In this document: positions 18,211 to 26,354 of the stretch, one piece after another | Layout: the number at the start of each line of letters is the position of its first letter | How positions within the stretch are numbered: the stretch's first letter is position 1 | DNA from: an uncultured Granulicatella sp. | Lineage (GTDB): Bacteria > Bacillota > Bacilli > Lactobacillales > Aerococcaceae | Reading direction: 5' to 3' | Assembly (NCBI RefSeq): GCF_938030755.1 | Contig: NZ_CALHIF010000022.1 | Span: 17,254-81,253 of the forward strand | Length of the DNA: 64,000 bases | Made by a program: the position numbers and the translations under genes | Notes under the pieces: generated by a model | What the model was told of the DNA's origin: nothing | The model's input: the letters and a program-made list of their open reading frames with translations, nothing else | Databases searched by the model: none

Positions 18211-18322
18211 ATAAAAAAGGACACCTAATTTAGGTGTCCTATGCAGAGCCGGTAAAACCTCTCTGAAAAATATCATCTGTAGAGCCTGCGATAAATCGCA
18301 CCTCTAATGTATGTTCATTATA
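18211..18322 (-). ncRNA. Candidate structured small RNA with tandem hairpin modules and own terminator
   Basis: On the minus strand a TATAAT (18322-18317) precedes about 100 nt with no ORF. Two similar modules follow: AGAG, a purine, an inner hairpin, then GGCTCT (plus coordinates 18281-18305 and 18244-18265). The inner hairpins differ (TGCGAT/ATCGCA versus GGTTTTACC) but both pair. An 11-base perfect terminator stem (18218-18228 with 18230-18240) and a minus-strand T run end it. No minus-strand gene lies downstream, so a leader role is unlikely here. A dyad ATGTTCATT/AATGAACAT (18311-18342) overlaps the -10 region. I do not recognise an Rfam class; the -35 is weak. Confidence 0.6.
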
Positions 18323-18448
18323 ATGAAACTATGAATGAACATCACTTTTTTGTACTGAATAAGCTTTTAAGACAGTAGTATTTAAAATTAAATTTCTATA
18401 TCTGTAAGTTCTGCATCAGAGGTATTTAACGATATGACTAAAAAAGCA

Positions 18449-18477
18449 TTGATTGAAGAAAAAATCCGTACTATACT
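18449..18477 (+). promoter_or_regulatory. Promoter of tRNA-Ser and the small gene behind it
   Basis: TTGATT (18449-18454) and TATACT (18472-18477) are separated by 17 bases. The predicted transcription start falls next to the tRNA 5' end at 18486. Confidence 0.8.
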
Positions 18478-18485
18478 AAAAATAT

Positions 18486-18572
18486 GGAGAAGTACCCAAG
18501 AGGCTGAAGGGGTCGCACTCGAAATGCGATAGGTCGTGAAAGCGGCGCGGGAGTTCAAATCTCCTCTTCTCC
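18486..18572 (+). tRNA. tRNA-Ser (anticodon CGA)
   Basis: A complete class II tRNA fold. The acceptor arms are GGAGAAG/CTTCTCC. The D arm has the GG pair, the anticodon stem TCGCA/TGCGA has loop CTCGAAA (anticodon CGA, reads UCG), a long variable arm follows, and the T arm is GGGAG-TTCAAAT-CTCCT with one G-T pair. No CCA is encoded. The discriminator base (18573) is T, whereas bacterial serine tRNAs normally carry G. No terminator separates it from the ORF at 18613. Confidence 0.93.
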
Positions 18573-18612
18573 TTATATAAAAAAATGGAATTCAATGAAA
18601 GAAGGAAAAGAG

Positions 18613-18951
18613 ATGACCAAAGTAAAATTAGATCTCAATCAAACACACTGCTGTGGTATTTATTCGGATAAAACAGTCTATAGTTTTACTGGAGATAGTT
18701 ATCAAGCGTTGTTTTACCTTCTTCAAAAACGTGGACTCATCGAATCATTTATCGATGGAGATTTCATTGTCTATGATGAATTAAGACAGTACTCTGATTT
18801 ACCGCCCTATCAAAAACTGACAGAGGAAGAATTGGAAGCCATTGATTTTGACGCAATTATTCAAAATCTAAGTAATGATCAACTCAAAGCTGTCATCGAA
18901 AAGTTCTTCGAATATCGTTTTGAATGTGAGTTTCAAGAAGTCCAAGAGTAA
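18613..18951 (+). CDS. Hypothetical protein downstream of tRNA-Ser
   Basis: A 112-residue acidic, soluble-looking protein that I do not recognise. An in-frame ATG at 18595 exists, but GAAGGAAAAGAG correctly precedes the ATG at 18613 (MTKVKLDLNQTHCCGIY). It contains a double cysteine near residue 13 and no transmembrane segment. It starts 40 bases after the tRNA and probably shares its promoter. A bidirectional terminator closes it. Confidence 0.65.
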   Translation: MTKVKLDLNQTHCCGIYSDKTVYSFTGDSYQALFYLLQKRGLIESFIDGDFIVYDELRQYSDLPPYQKLTEEELEAIDFDAIIQNLSNDQLKAVIEKFFEYRFECEFQEVQE

Positions 18952-18960
18952 AATAAACAC

Positions 18961-19001
18961 AAAAAAGCTGACAGCTCTCAATTAGAGCCGTCAGCTTTTT
19001 T
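18961..19001. terminator. Bidirectional terminator
   Basis: Arms 18961-18978 and 18984-19001 (one mismatch) with A run left and T run right; shared by the ORF at 18613 and the convergent msmK-like gene. Confidence 0.9.
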
Positions 19002-19014
19002 CAATTATAGATAA

Positions 19015-20118
19015 TTAGCGAATCACTTGTTCTGTTTCTTTGTCGAAGAAGTGAGATTTGTTTAAGTCGAATGCTAATTCAACTGTTTCACCTGGGTTGT
19101 GGAAGTCACGTGCATCCACTTTAGATACGAATTCAGTATCGTCAACACGAGTGTAAAGCATTGTTTCTGCACCAAGTAATTCTGATACTACAACTTCTGC
19201 TTTCACTGAAGATGATGGATAAGTATCAATAGCGATTTGAGCGCCTTTGATATCTTCTGGGCGGATACCGAAGATAAGTTCTTTTCCTTCATATCCTTTT
19301 TCTTCAAGAAGTTTTTTCTTCGCTTCTGGTAATTGTAATGATAAACCTTTACCGTTTGTAATCACGCCGTCTTTTAATGTAACAGTGAAGAAGTTCATTG
19401 CTGGTGATCCGATGAATCCAGCTACGAATACATTGTTAGGTGTGTTGTACACTTCTTGTGGAGTACCGATTTGTTGTACGAAACCATCTTTCATGATAAC
19501 GATACGATCCGCCATTGTCATCGCTTCTGTTTGGTCGTGTGTTACGTAAATGGTTGTTGTTTCTAAACGACGGTGTAATTTCGCAATTTCAGCACGCATC
19601 GCAACACGTAATTTAGCATCTAAGTTAGAAAGAGGTTCGTCCATTAAGAATACTTTCGCATCACGAACGATCGCACGGCCTAAAGCTACACGTTGACGTT
19701 GACCACCAGATAAAGCAGCTGGTTTACGTTCTAAGTATTGCGCTAAGCCTAAGATTTCAGCAGCGTTTTTAACACGTTTGTCAATTTCAGCTTTGTCGTA
19801 TTTACGTAGTTTTAATCCGAACGCCATGTTGTCATATACGCTCATGTGAGGATATAGGGCATAGTTTTGGAATACCATTGCGATATCACGATCTTTTGGA
19901 GCTACGTCGTTCATCACAACGTCACCGATTTTTAATTCCCCTTCAGAAATATCTTCAAGACCAGCAATCATACGAAGTGTAGTTGATTTACCGCATCCAG
20001 AAGGTCCTACGAATACGATGAATTCGCGATCTTTGATGTGTAAGTTAAAGTCTGTTACGGAATAGTTTTCCGCGTTGTCATATTTTTTGTGAATATGGTT
20101 TAATTGCATTTCTACCAT
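19015..20118 (-). CDS. msmK: Carbohydrate ABC transporter ATP-binding protein, MsmK/UgpC family
   Basis: A 367-residue ATPase with Walker [10 protein letters not shown], signature [14 protein letters not shown], Walker [15 protein letters not shown] and a C-terminal TOBE-type domain (about 240-367). In Lactobacillales one such ATPase often powers several sugar importers, and it stands alone here without permease or binding-protein genes, which fits that shared role. Ribosome binding site AGGGGGAAA. Symbol given by family; malK or ugpC would be equally defensible. Confidence 0.9.
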   Translation of the reverse strand: MVEMQLNHIHKKYDNAENYSVTDFNLHIKDREFIVFVGPSGCGKSTTLRMIAGLEDISEGELKIGDVVMNDVAPKDRDIAMVFQNYALYPHMSVYDNMAFGLKLRKYDKAEIDKRVKNAAEILGLAQYLERKPAALSGGQRQRVALGRAIVRDAKVFLMDEPLSNLDAKLRVAMRAEIAKLHRRLETTTIYVTHDQTEAMTMADRIVIMKDGFVQQIGTPQEVYNTPNNVFVAGFIGSPAMNFFTVTLKDGVITNGKGLSLQLPEAKKKLLEEKGYEGKELIFGIRPEDIKGAQIAIDTYPSSSVKAEVVVSELLGAETMLYTRVDDTEFVSKVDARDFHNPGETVELAFDLNKSHFFDKETEQVIR

Positions 20119-20189
20119 TAGGATTTCCCCCTGTCATTGTTTTAACACTATTAGTTTACGATTTTTAGTAGCAAAGTGATAGGGTACAT

Positions 20190-20218
20190 TGCACAAAAAG
20201 CATCCTGTTTTTTGTGCA
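20190..20218. promoter_or_regulatory. Dyad upstream of the msmK-like gene
   Basis: TGCACAAAAA and TTTTTGTGCA, a perfect 10-base inverted repeat with a 9-base spacer, sits 72 bases upstream of the ATPase start and 152 bases upstream of dut. It could be an operator for either divergent gene. It does not match a catabolite-responsive element. Confidence 0.45.
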
Positions 20219-20369
20219 TATTGCCGAAAAATAGGATATGAAAGATTCTTTTTACCGTATCTTAAGATAAAGAATGTAAGGATTTTCAAAAAAAGAGTGA
20301 ATACGGATGCAAGCTTTCCAAAACTTTGTTATGATAAGAGGTAGAAACTTTAAATGAAAAGGTGATGAA

Positions 20370-20933
20370 ATGGAAAGAAAACGAGGATTCGAAGTGATAT
20401 CTGCTTACGAAGGAAAAGGAATTAATGTTCCTAAACGCTCTACAAAACATTCAGCAGGTTATGATTTTGAAGCGGCAGAGGATATTGTTTTGCCAAGTAT
20501 TTGGAAAATGATCTTCAAATTTGCTGCTACTCAATTAAAACAATGGATTTACACAACCGATAAAGAAACGGTTGAAGCAGAACTACAAAAAGAACAAAAG
20601 GTACTAAAACCGATTCTTGTTCCAACAGGAATTAAATCTTATATGCAAGAAGATGAGTATTTACAGCTTGCGAACCGTTCAAGTAATCCACTCAAACACT
20701 TTTTAGTATTACCAAACGGAATTGGGGTTGTTGATAGCGACTACTATAATAATCCAGATAATGAAGGTCATATTTACTTCCAATTAATCAACTTTGGATT
20801 ATTTGATAAGGAAATAAAAAAAGGCGACCGTATTGGCCAAGGTATTTTCTTACCATTTTTAAAAGCAGATACGGACGAAGAAAATGATATGAATGAACGT
20901 ACAGGTGGTTTTGGTTCTTCTGGCGTTCGTTAG
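20370..20933 (+). CDS. dut: dUTP diphosphatase (trimeric dUTPase)
   Basis: A 187-residue dUTPase that hydrolyses dUTP to dUMP, keeping uracil out of DNA. Motifs in order: HSAGYDFEA (motif 1), NRSSNPLKH (motif 2), GVVDSDYYNN (motif 3), DRIGQG (motif 4) and the C-terminal FGSSGVR (motif 5, a variant of the phosphate-binding tail). It is about 40 residues longer than minimal dUTPases because of an insertion between motifs 1 and 2 (about residues 40-85), seen in other Lactobacillales. radA begins 12 bases later. Confidence 0.94.
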   Translation: MERKRGFEVISAYEGKGINVPKRSTKHSAGYDFEAAEDIVLPSIWKMIFKFAATQLKQWIYTTDKETVEAELQKEQKVLKPILVPTGIKSYMQEDEYLQLANRSSNPLKHFLVLPNGIGVVDSDYYNNPDNEGHIYFQLINFGLFDKEIKKGDRIGQGIFLPFLKADTDEENDMNERTGGFGSSGVR

Positions 20934-20945
20934 AAAGGAGCCAAT

Positions 20946-22331
20946 ATGGCAAAAGCAGCCACAAGTTTTGTATGTAGAGAATGTGGATATAATTCGCCTA
21001 AATATTTAGGGAAATGTCCAAACTGTGGAAATTGGTCCACGATGGAAGAGTTTAAGGAAACGACGAGTAACACGAAACGACCTTCTTTAGTGCAACAGTC
21101 AGAAGAAGCGCATAAAACAAAACCGATGCGACTTGACCAAGTTTCTTATGAACGCGTCAACCGTGTGAAGACTTCCATTAGCGAACTCGACCGTGTGCTC
21201 GGGGGTGGAGTGGTTCCAGGTTCTCTAGTATTAATTGGTGGGGATCCCGGAATTGGAAAATCGACCTTATTATTACAAGTCTCTAGTGAATTACAACAGA
21301 CACAAGGAACCGTTCTCTATGTATCGGGAGAAGAAAGTGCGTCTCAAATTAAAATGCGTGCAGAGCGTCTCGGGATGCAGGCAGACGGATTTTATATTTA
21401 TGCGGAGACAAACTTAGAAGATATCGTTGCTCAAGTAGAAGCGTTGAAGCCGGACTATGTCATTATCGATTCGATTCAAACGATGATCCACCCACAGGCG
21501 AATGGGGTAGCTGGAAGCGTGTCTCATGTTCGTGAGGCAACGGCAACATTAATGCGACTTGCTAAACTCAACCAGATTGCAATCTTTATTGTTGGTCACG
21601 TGACTAAAGAGGGAGCATTGGCTGGGCCTCGTATGTTGGAACATATGGTGGATACCGTTCTTTATTTTGAAGGGGATAAACATCATAGTTTCCGAGTGCT
21701 CCGTTCCGTAAAAAACCGTTTCGGATCCACCAACGAGATTGGGGTCTTTGAAATGCATCAAGAAGGGCTGAACGAAGTGACCAATCCTTCGGAAGTGTTC
21801 TTAGAAGAGCGTCTTGCTGGGGCGACAGGTTCAGCAATTGTGGTGTCACTTGAAGGGACAAGGCCAATTTTAACCGAGGTGCAATGTCTATTGTCTCCAA
21901 CGGCCTTTGGAAACGCACGTCGAACAACAAGTGGTCTGGACTATAATCGTGTCGCGCTCTTGATGGCAGTACTTGAGAAACGTGCGGGTCTTTTACTGCA
22001 AAATCAAGATGCTTACTTTAAATCAACAGGCGGCTTGAAACTGGGCGAACCCGCAGTCGATTTAGCGATTGCGATGAGTATCGTTTCAAGCTATAAGGAA
22101 AAAGAAACGCAGATGGGGGATTGCTTTATCGGCGAAATTGGCTTAACAGGTGAAATTCGAAAAGTGAACCGTGTCTATGATCGTGTCCGAGAAGCAGAAA
22201 AGCTCGGATTCAAGCGTGTCTTCATTCCAAAAAACAACTTAGATGGATGGAAAATTCCTGAAAATATCGAAGTTGTCGGTGTATCTTCTATCAAAGAAGC
22301 TATTTATAAAGCTTTCAATCATGAAAAATAG
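20946..22331 (+). CDS. radA: DNA repair protein RadA (Sms)
   Basis: A 461-residue branch-migration helicase used in recombination and transformation. It has a C4 zinc finger ([18 protein letters not shown]), Walker [11 protein letters not shown], the RadA-specific KNRFGSTNE motif and a C-terminal Lon-like domain. Ribosome binding site GAAAGGAG. In Bacilli radA is followed by disA and yacL; disA is absent here. Confidence 0.97.
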   Translation: MAKAATSFVCRECGYNSPKYLGKCPNCGNWSTMEEFKETTSNTKRPSLVQQSEEAHKTKPMRLDQVSYERVNRVKTSISELDRVLGGGVVPGSLVLIGGDPGIGKSTLLLQVSSELQQTQGTVLYVSGEESASQIKMRAERLGMQADGFYIYAETNLEDIVAQVEALKPDYVIIDSIQTMIHPQANGVAGSVSHVREATATLMRLAKLNQIAIFIVGHVTKEGALAGPRMLEHMVDTVLYFEGDKHHSFRVLRSVKNRFGSTNEIGVFEMHQEGLNEVTNPSEVFLEERLAGATGSAIVVSLEGTRPILTEVQCLLSPTAFGNARRTTSGLDYNRVALLMAVLEKRAGLLLQNQDAYFKSTGGLKLGEPAVDLAIAMSIVSSYKEKETQMGDCFIGEIGLTGEIRKVNRVYDRVREAEKLGFKRVFIPKNNLDGWKIPENIEVVGVSSIKEAIYKAFNHEK

Positions 22332-22346
22332 AAAGGAGAGGATTGG

Positions 22347-23471
22347 ATGGAACAACCCAAAAAATTCCGATCATACGGAAGAAAATTATTACAATTCATT
22401 TTCGTATTGCTCGGAGGATCCTTAGGAGCGACGTACTTTCCAAGTCTGTGGCAAACATTCAATATTTCAAATGAATGGCTAACATCTCAAGTAACGAATA
22501 TTTTATTAGGAGCAATTATTCTATTTTGTATTTCATTTTTCGTTGCTGATCCGATTTTAGCGGGCATCCGTAGACTTGAAAAAATTGTGAGTCAACTATC
22601 AGTAAGCTATTTACTTTTCGGGATGATAGGGGCGCTGATTGGACTACTAGTGGCTTGGCTAGTTGGCCTTCCATTTACCAATTTGCAAATTCCTGCAATT
22701 ACTCAAGCGCTGCCGATTGCGCTTAGCATTATCTTTGGTTATCTTGGATTTTACGTAGGAACCACTCGTCGTGAGGATATTTTAAGAGTCTTCACAGTCA
22801 ATAAGAAAAAAACAGAAGATTCTCCAGTGTTAGAGCGTAAAGTAGGAGATAATTTTAGAAAATATAAACTGCTCGATACGAGTGTCATTATTGATGGACG
22901 TATTTACGATATTGCTAAAACAGGTTTTATCGAAGGGGTACTAGTGATTCCGGTATTCGTATTAAACGAACTTCAATACATTGCGGATAGTGCGGATAGC
23001 TTAAAACGAGTAAGAGGACGCCGAGGTTTAGATATTTTGAACGCCCTTCAAAAAGAAGAGCATATTCAAGTGGAGATTTACGAAGGGGATTATGATGATA
23101 TCAATGAAGTCGATCGTAAATTAATTCGATTGGCCAAATCCATTGATGGAATTATTATCACCAATGATTTCAACTTGAACAAAGTAAGTGAGTTCCAAAA
23201 TGTTCCGGTATTTAATATCAATGCTTTAGCCCAAGCCATTAAACCAGTTGTGATTCCAGGTGAAACGTTGAAGACCACCGTTGTCAAACAAGGAACAGAA
23301 CGTCAGCAAGGGGTTGCGTACTTGAATGATGGCACGATGATTGTTGTGGAAGACGGTCAATATTATATGAACGAAGAGATTGAAGTGGTTGTAACGAGCG
23401 CTCTTCAAACAGCTGCCGGACGTATGATTTTTGCCAAACCACTGCATAGCCAAAAGAAAATTAAACAATAA
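22347..23471 (+). CDS. PIN/TRAM domain membrane protein YacL
   Basis: A 374-residue protein. The N-terminal third has about four transmembrane segments (residues 12-140). A PIN nuclease domain follows, starting LDTSVIIDGRIYDIA with conserved acidic residues and ending near TNDFNLN. The C-terminus is a TRAM RNA-binding domain (about 300-355). It is the YacL homologue downstream of radA in Firmicutes. The PIN domain predicts ribonuclease activity, but its target is unknown. Confidence 0.9.
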   Translation: MEQPKKFRSYGRKLLQFIFVLLGGSLGATYFPSLWQTFNISNEWLTSQVTNILLGAIILFCISFFVADPILAGIRRLEKIVSQLSVSYLLFGMIGALIGLLVAWLVGLPFTNLQIPAITQALPIALSIIFGYLGFYVGTTRREDILRVFTVNKKKTEDSPVLERKVGDNFRKYKLLDTSVIIDGRIYDIAKTGFIEGVLVIPVFVLNELQYIADSADSLKRVRGRRGLDILNALQKEEHIQVEIYEGDYDDINEVDRKLIRLAKSIDGIIITNDFNLNKVSEFQNVPVFNINALAQAIKPVVIPGETLKTTVVKQGTERQQGVAYLNDGTMIVVEDGQYYMNEEIEVVVTSALQTAAGRMIFAKPLHSQKKIKQ

Positions 23472-23490
23472 AGTGCTTCAACACTTCTAT

Positions 23491-23680
23491 TATGATTACT
23501 ACGAATCCTTGCGGATTTGGTTATAATAACGGTAACGTTGCACCGGCTCGAGCCTAGAGTCTCTCGCCTAAAAAACTCAAAAAGGGAGTAAGGAATCAAT
23601 TCCTAACTCCCTTTAATTCGTCTTTTTTGCAAATCACGTTACTGTTATTATAAAATCCGCATGATTCTTCGTAATCATAG
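23491..23680. repeat. Family A palindromic element, copy 1
   Basis: The two ends pair over a long distance: TATGATTAC with GTAATCATA, GCGGATTT (23511) with AAATCCGC (23653), and 23522-23540 with 23635-23652. The interior holds a conserved single-sided segment (23541-23570) and a strong variable hairpin (arms in 23581-23614). It is closely related to 29285-29467. On the minus strand a local hairpin ATCC-GCAA-GGAT has a GNRA loop. It occupies the gap between yacL and the convergent RHH gene. No ORF. Confidence 0.75.
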
Positions 23681-23747
23681 TGCTTATATTTAATTTTCTT
23701 TTGCGCACTACATGAAATTAACGACTGATGACAATTTGAAAACATAG

Positions 23748-23782
23748 AAACAGGATGGACGAGATTCTCGGCCATCCTGTTT
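23748..23782. terminator. Terminator of the SPFH/RHH operon
   Basis: AAACAGGATGG (23748-23758) pairs with CCATCCTGTTT (23772-23782); internal GAG/CTC extends the stem. Confidence 0.8.
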
Positions 23783-23786
23783 ATTA

Positions 23787-23990
23787 TTACTCAATATCAA
23801 TTTCGAAGGGTTCGTCAATGGTTTCAGAGACGTATTTACCATCTTTCTTGCGTTGCTTCACGCATTCCGTTAATAAGTATTCGATTTGTCCATTGACTGA
23901 TCTAAAATCATCTTCTGCCCATGATGCGATAGCAGCATATAATTTAGAAGACAGTCGTAATGGAATTTGTTTTTTCTTTAAATCAGCCAT
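23787..23990 (-). CDS. Arc-type ribbon-helix-helix DNA-binding protein
   Basis: A 67-residue protein with a ribbon-helix-helix pattern: a short strand QIPLRLSSKLY, then helices IASWAEDDF and SVNGQIEYLLTECVKQRKK. The C-terminus is acidic. The start codon lies two bases after the stop of the SPFH gene, so the two are translationally coupled. Such small Arc-like genes often accompany SPFH/Band 7 genes in Firmicutes; an autoregulatory role is likely but unproven. Confidence 0.75.
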   Translation of the reverse strand: MADLKKKQIPLRLSSKLYAAIASWAEDDFRSVNGQIEYLLTECVKQRKKDGKYVSETIDEPFEIDIE

Positions 23991-23992
23991 CG

Positions 23993-25012
23993 TTAGTATA
24001 GGCTTCCTGTATTAACGATTGGTTGAGCATCATGATTGCCGCAAAGAACAACTAGTAAGTTAGAGACCATCGCAGCTTTACGTTCTTCATCAAGTTCTAC
24101 GAGGCCCCCTTCGTTTAAGCGTTCTAACGCCATTTCAACCATTCCAACAGCACCATCTACAATCATCATTCTAGCGTCAATAATTGCTGATGCTTGTTGA
24201 CGTTGAAGCATTACTGCAGCAATTTCTGGAGCATAAGCAAGATAAGTAATGCGTGCTTCGATAATTTCGAGTCCAGCATTTTCAACACGTGATTGAATTT
24301 CATCACGAATCCGTTTTGCAACAACTTCACTGGAACCTCGTAAGCTTCCTTCATCGGCAATCCCATCACCTGTAGTGTCGACATTTGGAGCGACATCATA
24401 AGGATAGATGCGTACGATATTACGAAGAGCGCTGTCACATTGAAGCGATAAGTATTCTTTATAGTTATCGACATTGAAGACTGCTTTAGCTGTATCAACC
24501 ACTTTCCAAGTAACCGCAATTCCGATTTCTACAGGATTTCCTAAGCAATCATTGATTTTTTGACGAGAATTATTTAAGGTCATGATTTTTAAGGAAATAT
24601 GTTTTTTAAAGGCATCTAAGTTGGCTTCAATTCCTGAGTTACCAACCGAGACTGGTGTATTTTGACGATCTACATCGCCACTTTGTCCAAGTTTTGTTTT
24701 AGAAGCAGGATTCACTGCCACGCTAAAAGGATTTACAAAATAGAATCCCGGCTCTTTAATCGTTCCTGTATAATTTCCAAATAGAGTCAAAACAATGGCC
24801 TCTTGAGGTTTGACAACTTTCAGACCGCCTGATGAAATGATCGATGCAATAAATAAAAAGATACTAAGAAGAACGCCGACGACAGTTAATGCTTCATTCT
24901 TCAAAAAGGCGATGGAAGAAATAAAGCTGGCAATTGCAAAAATAATCATTAGAATAATGAAAAATAACGCAGCAAAACCGTTAGACTTTGTTTTTAAAAT
25001 TTTTTCGTTCAT
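23993..25012 (-). CDS. SPFH/Band 7 domain membrane protein
   Basis: A 339-residue protein with two N-terminal transmembrane segments (about residues 13-60). An SPFH domain follows, starting GGLKVVKPQEAIVLTLFGNYTGT and running to about residue 300, with a coiled-coil-like end (MLQRQQASAIIDARMM). The frame extends upstream, but AAAGGAGT precedes the ATG at 25012 (MNEKILKTKS). SPFH proteins scaffold membrane microdomains or regulate proteases; this one's partner is unknown apart from the coupled RHH gene. Confidence 0.88.
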   Translation of the reverse strand: MNEKILKTKSNGFAALFFIILMIIFAIASFISSIAFLKNEALTVVGVLLSIFLFIASIISSGGLKVVKPQEAIVLTLFGNYTGTIKEPGFYFVNPFSVAVNPASKTKLGQSGDVDRQNTPVSVGNSGIEANLDAFKKHISLKIMTLNNSRQKINDCLGNPVEIGIAVTWKVVDTAKAVFNVDNYKEYLSLQCDSALRNIVRIYPYDVAPNVDTTGDGIADEGSLRGSSEVVAKRIRDEIQSRVENAGLEIIEARITYLAYAPEIAAVMLQRQQASAIIDARMMIVDGAVGMVEMALERLNEGGLVELDEERKAAMVSNLLVVLCGNHDAQPIVNTGSLY

Positions 25013-25130
25013 AAAAAAGACTCCTTTGTCTATTTGATATCTAAATGATATCACCAAGAAATCTAAAATGCAATACAAAAAAAGAATTATTGATAAAATT
25101 TACCAATAATTCTAAGAGATGGAATTCTAA

Positions 25131-25487
25131 CTATAAAATAAGTAGTAAGAGGAACGTTATAATTGCTAGTCCGCCTTGTTTCCAGATGATGCTGATTTGG
25201 CTAGTAAGTCCGCCGTATACTGCTACTGCAATGATATTAAACAGTAAGAATCCAATCAATTCTTTAGAACCAACGATTAATCCAAAGACTAATCCAACGG
25301 CAATCATCAAGTTGTATACACCTTGATTTTTGAAGAGCGTCGTAATATTAGCATTCTTTAATGTTTCAACACTCATATTGAAGACGCGGCTTGTAGCTTC
25401 TGAAGTCGTTTGGAGTGTTTCCAAGTAGAAAATATAAACGAATTCGAGCGCAACGAGGGCCGTTAAAATAGTAATAATGATAGACAT
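25131..25487 (-). CDS. DUF1304 family membrane protein
   Basis: A 118-residue protein with four predicted transmembrane helices (about 3-21, 55-70, 75-93, 100-117). It carries the DUF1304 signature segments EFVYIFYLE and NQGVYNLMIAVGL. Function unknown. It is divergently transcribed from the zinc transporter, with a palindrome in its promoter region. Confidence 0.85.
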   Translation of the reverse strand: MSIIITILTALVALEFVYIFYLETLQTTSEATSRVFNMSVETLKNANITTLFKNQGVYNLMIAVGLVFGLIVGSKELIGFLLFNIIAVAVYGGLTSQISIIWKQGGLAIITFLLLLIL

Positions 25488-25516
25488 TTGTTATCCTCCT
25501 TTTTATTGAACAGAAA

Positions 25517-25528
25517 AGAGTATACTCT
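25517..25528. promoter_or_regulatory. Palindrome AGAGTATACTCT upstream of the DUF1304 gene
   Basis: A 12-base perfect palindrome containing a possible minus-strand -10 (TATACT). It shares the half-sites GAGT-nn-ACTC with the palindrome in the divergent adcC promoter, 62 bases away. Confidence 0.45.
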
Positions 25529-25573
25529 GCTCCTTTAATAGAAGCGAATGATATGTCTTGAAAGGGCGAAACA

Positions 25574-25602
25574 TTGACGGAGTGCACTCAATATGCTATC
25601 CT
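25574..25602 (+). promoter_or_regulatory. adcC-adcB promoter with internal palindrome
   Basis: TTGACG (25574-25579) and TATCCT (25597-25602) are separated by 17 bases. The palindrome GAGTGCACTC (25580-25589) occupies the spacer and is a candidate repressor site. It does not match the AdcR or Zur consensus sequences I know. Confidence 0.65.
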
Positions 25603-25649
25603 ATCCTTTGTATAAAAAAGAATCACTACGATTTAGAAAGGAGAAAGTC

Positions 25650-26354
25650 ATGAGTTATATTTCAGTAGAACATCTTTCTTTCTCATATGAACAAGAGACA
25701 GTACTTGAAGATATTAGCTTTACAGTTGAGCCGGGTCAATTTGTGATTTTGACTGGGGAAAATGGTGCGGCAAAGTCAACACTCGTTAAAAATATTTTGG
25801 GACTTTTAACACCTAAGACAGGGAAAGCAGTGATTGCTAAGAAAAATAGTAATGGCGAGAAGTTATCGATTGGGTATGCTCCGCAACAGATTTCTTCTTT
25901 TAATGTAGGTTTTCCTTCGAATGTTTATGAATTAGTGGCTTCAGGGCGATACCAACAAGGTCGCTGGTTTAAAAAATTAACAACAGAAGATCACGAACAT
26001 ATCGAGCGTTCTCTCAAATCCGTTGGGATGTGGGATGAGCGTCATAAGCGTATCGGAGATTTATCGGGTGGGCAAAAACAACGCATTTGTTTAGCGCGAA
26101 TTTTTGCAACAGACCCAGATTTATTTGTTTTAGATGAGCCAACTGCGGGTATGGACAAAGCTTCTAGAGAACGATTCTATCATCTATTACATCATGCATG
26201 CGCTCATCATGGGAAAGCCATTTTAATGGTGACTCATGAGGAAGAAGCACTTGAACAATACGTGGATAAACATATCCATCTGCAACGAAAGGAGGATTCT
26301 CCATGGAGATGTTTTTCTATGGTTTCATGCAAAGAGCATTCATCTCAGGAATAG
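25650..26354 (+). CDS. adcC: Zinc/manganese-type ABC transporter ATP-binding protein
   Basis: A 234-residue ATPase of the AdcC/ZnuC type. Walker A is GENGAAKST (an Ala where Gly is usual), signature LSGGQKQRICLARI, Walker B LFVLDEPTAGMD and switch His in MVTHEEE. The start is the ATG at 25650 behind GAAAGGAG rather than the upstream in-frame codon at 25593. Its last 52 bases overlap adcB, giving a non-conserved C-terminal tail. No metal-binding lipoprotein gene is adjacent. Zinc is the likely substrate, manganese possible. Confidence 0.88.
   Translation: MSYISVEHLSFSYEQETVLEDISFTVEPGQFVILTGENGAAKSTLVKNILGLLTPKTGKAVIAKKNSNGEKLSIGYAPQQISSFNVGFPSNVYELVASGRYQQGRWFKKLTTEDHEHIERSLKSVGMWDERHKRIGDLSGGQKQRICLARIFATDPDLFVLDEPTAGMDKASRERFYHLLHHACAHHGKAILMVTHEEEALEQYVDKHIHLQRKEDSPWRCFSMVSCKEHSSQE

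Noticed and set aside
18244..18322. Lysine riboswitch (AGAGGTGCG resembles part of the L box)
   Set aside because: The RNA is only about 100 nt, lacks the other conserved L-box segments and has no lysine gene downstream.
23522..23570. T-box leader or tRNA-like T arm in family A (GGTTCGAGCC-like segment)
   Set aside because: No specifier loop, no T-box consensus and no aminoacyl-tRNA synthetase or amino-acid gene downstream; the T-arm resemblance lacks the required stem.
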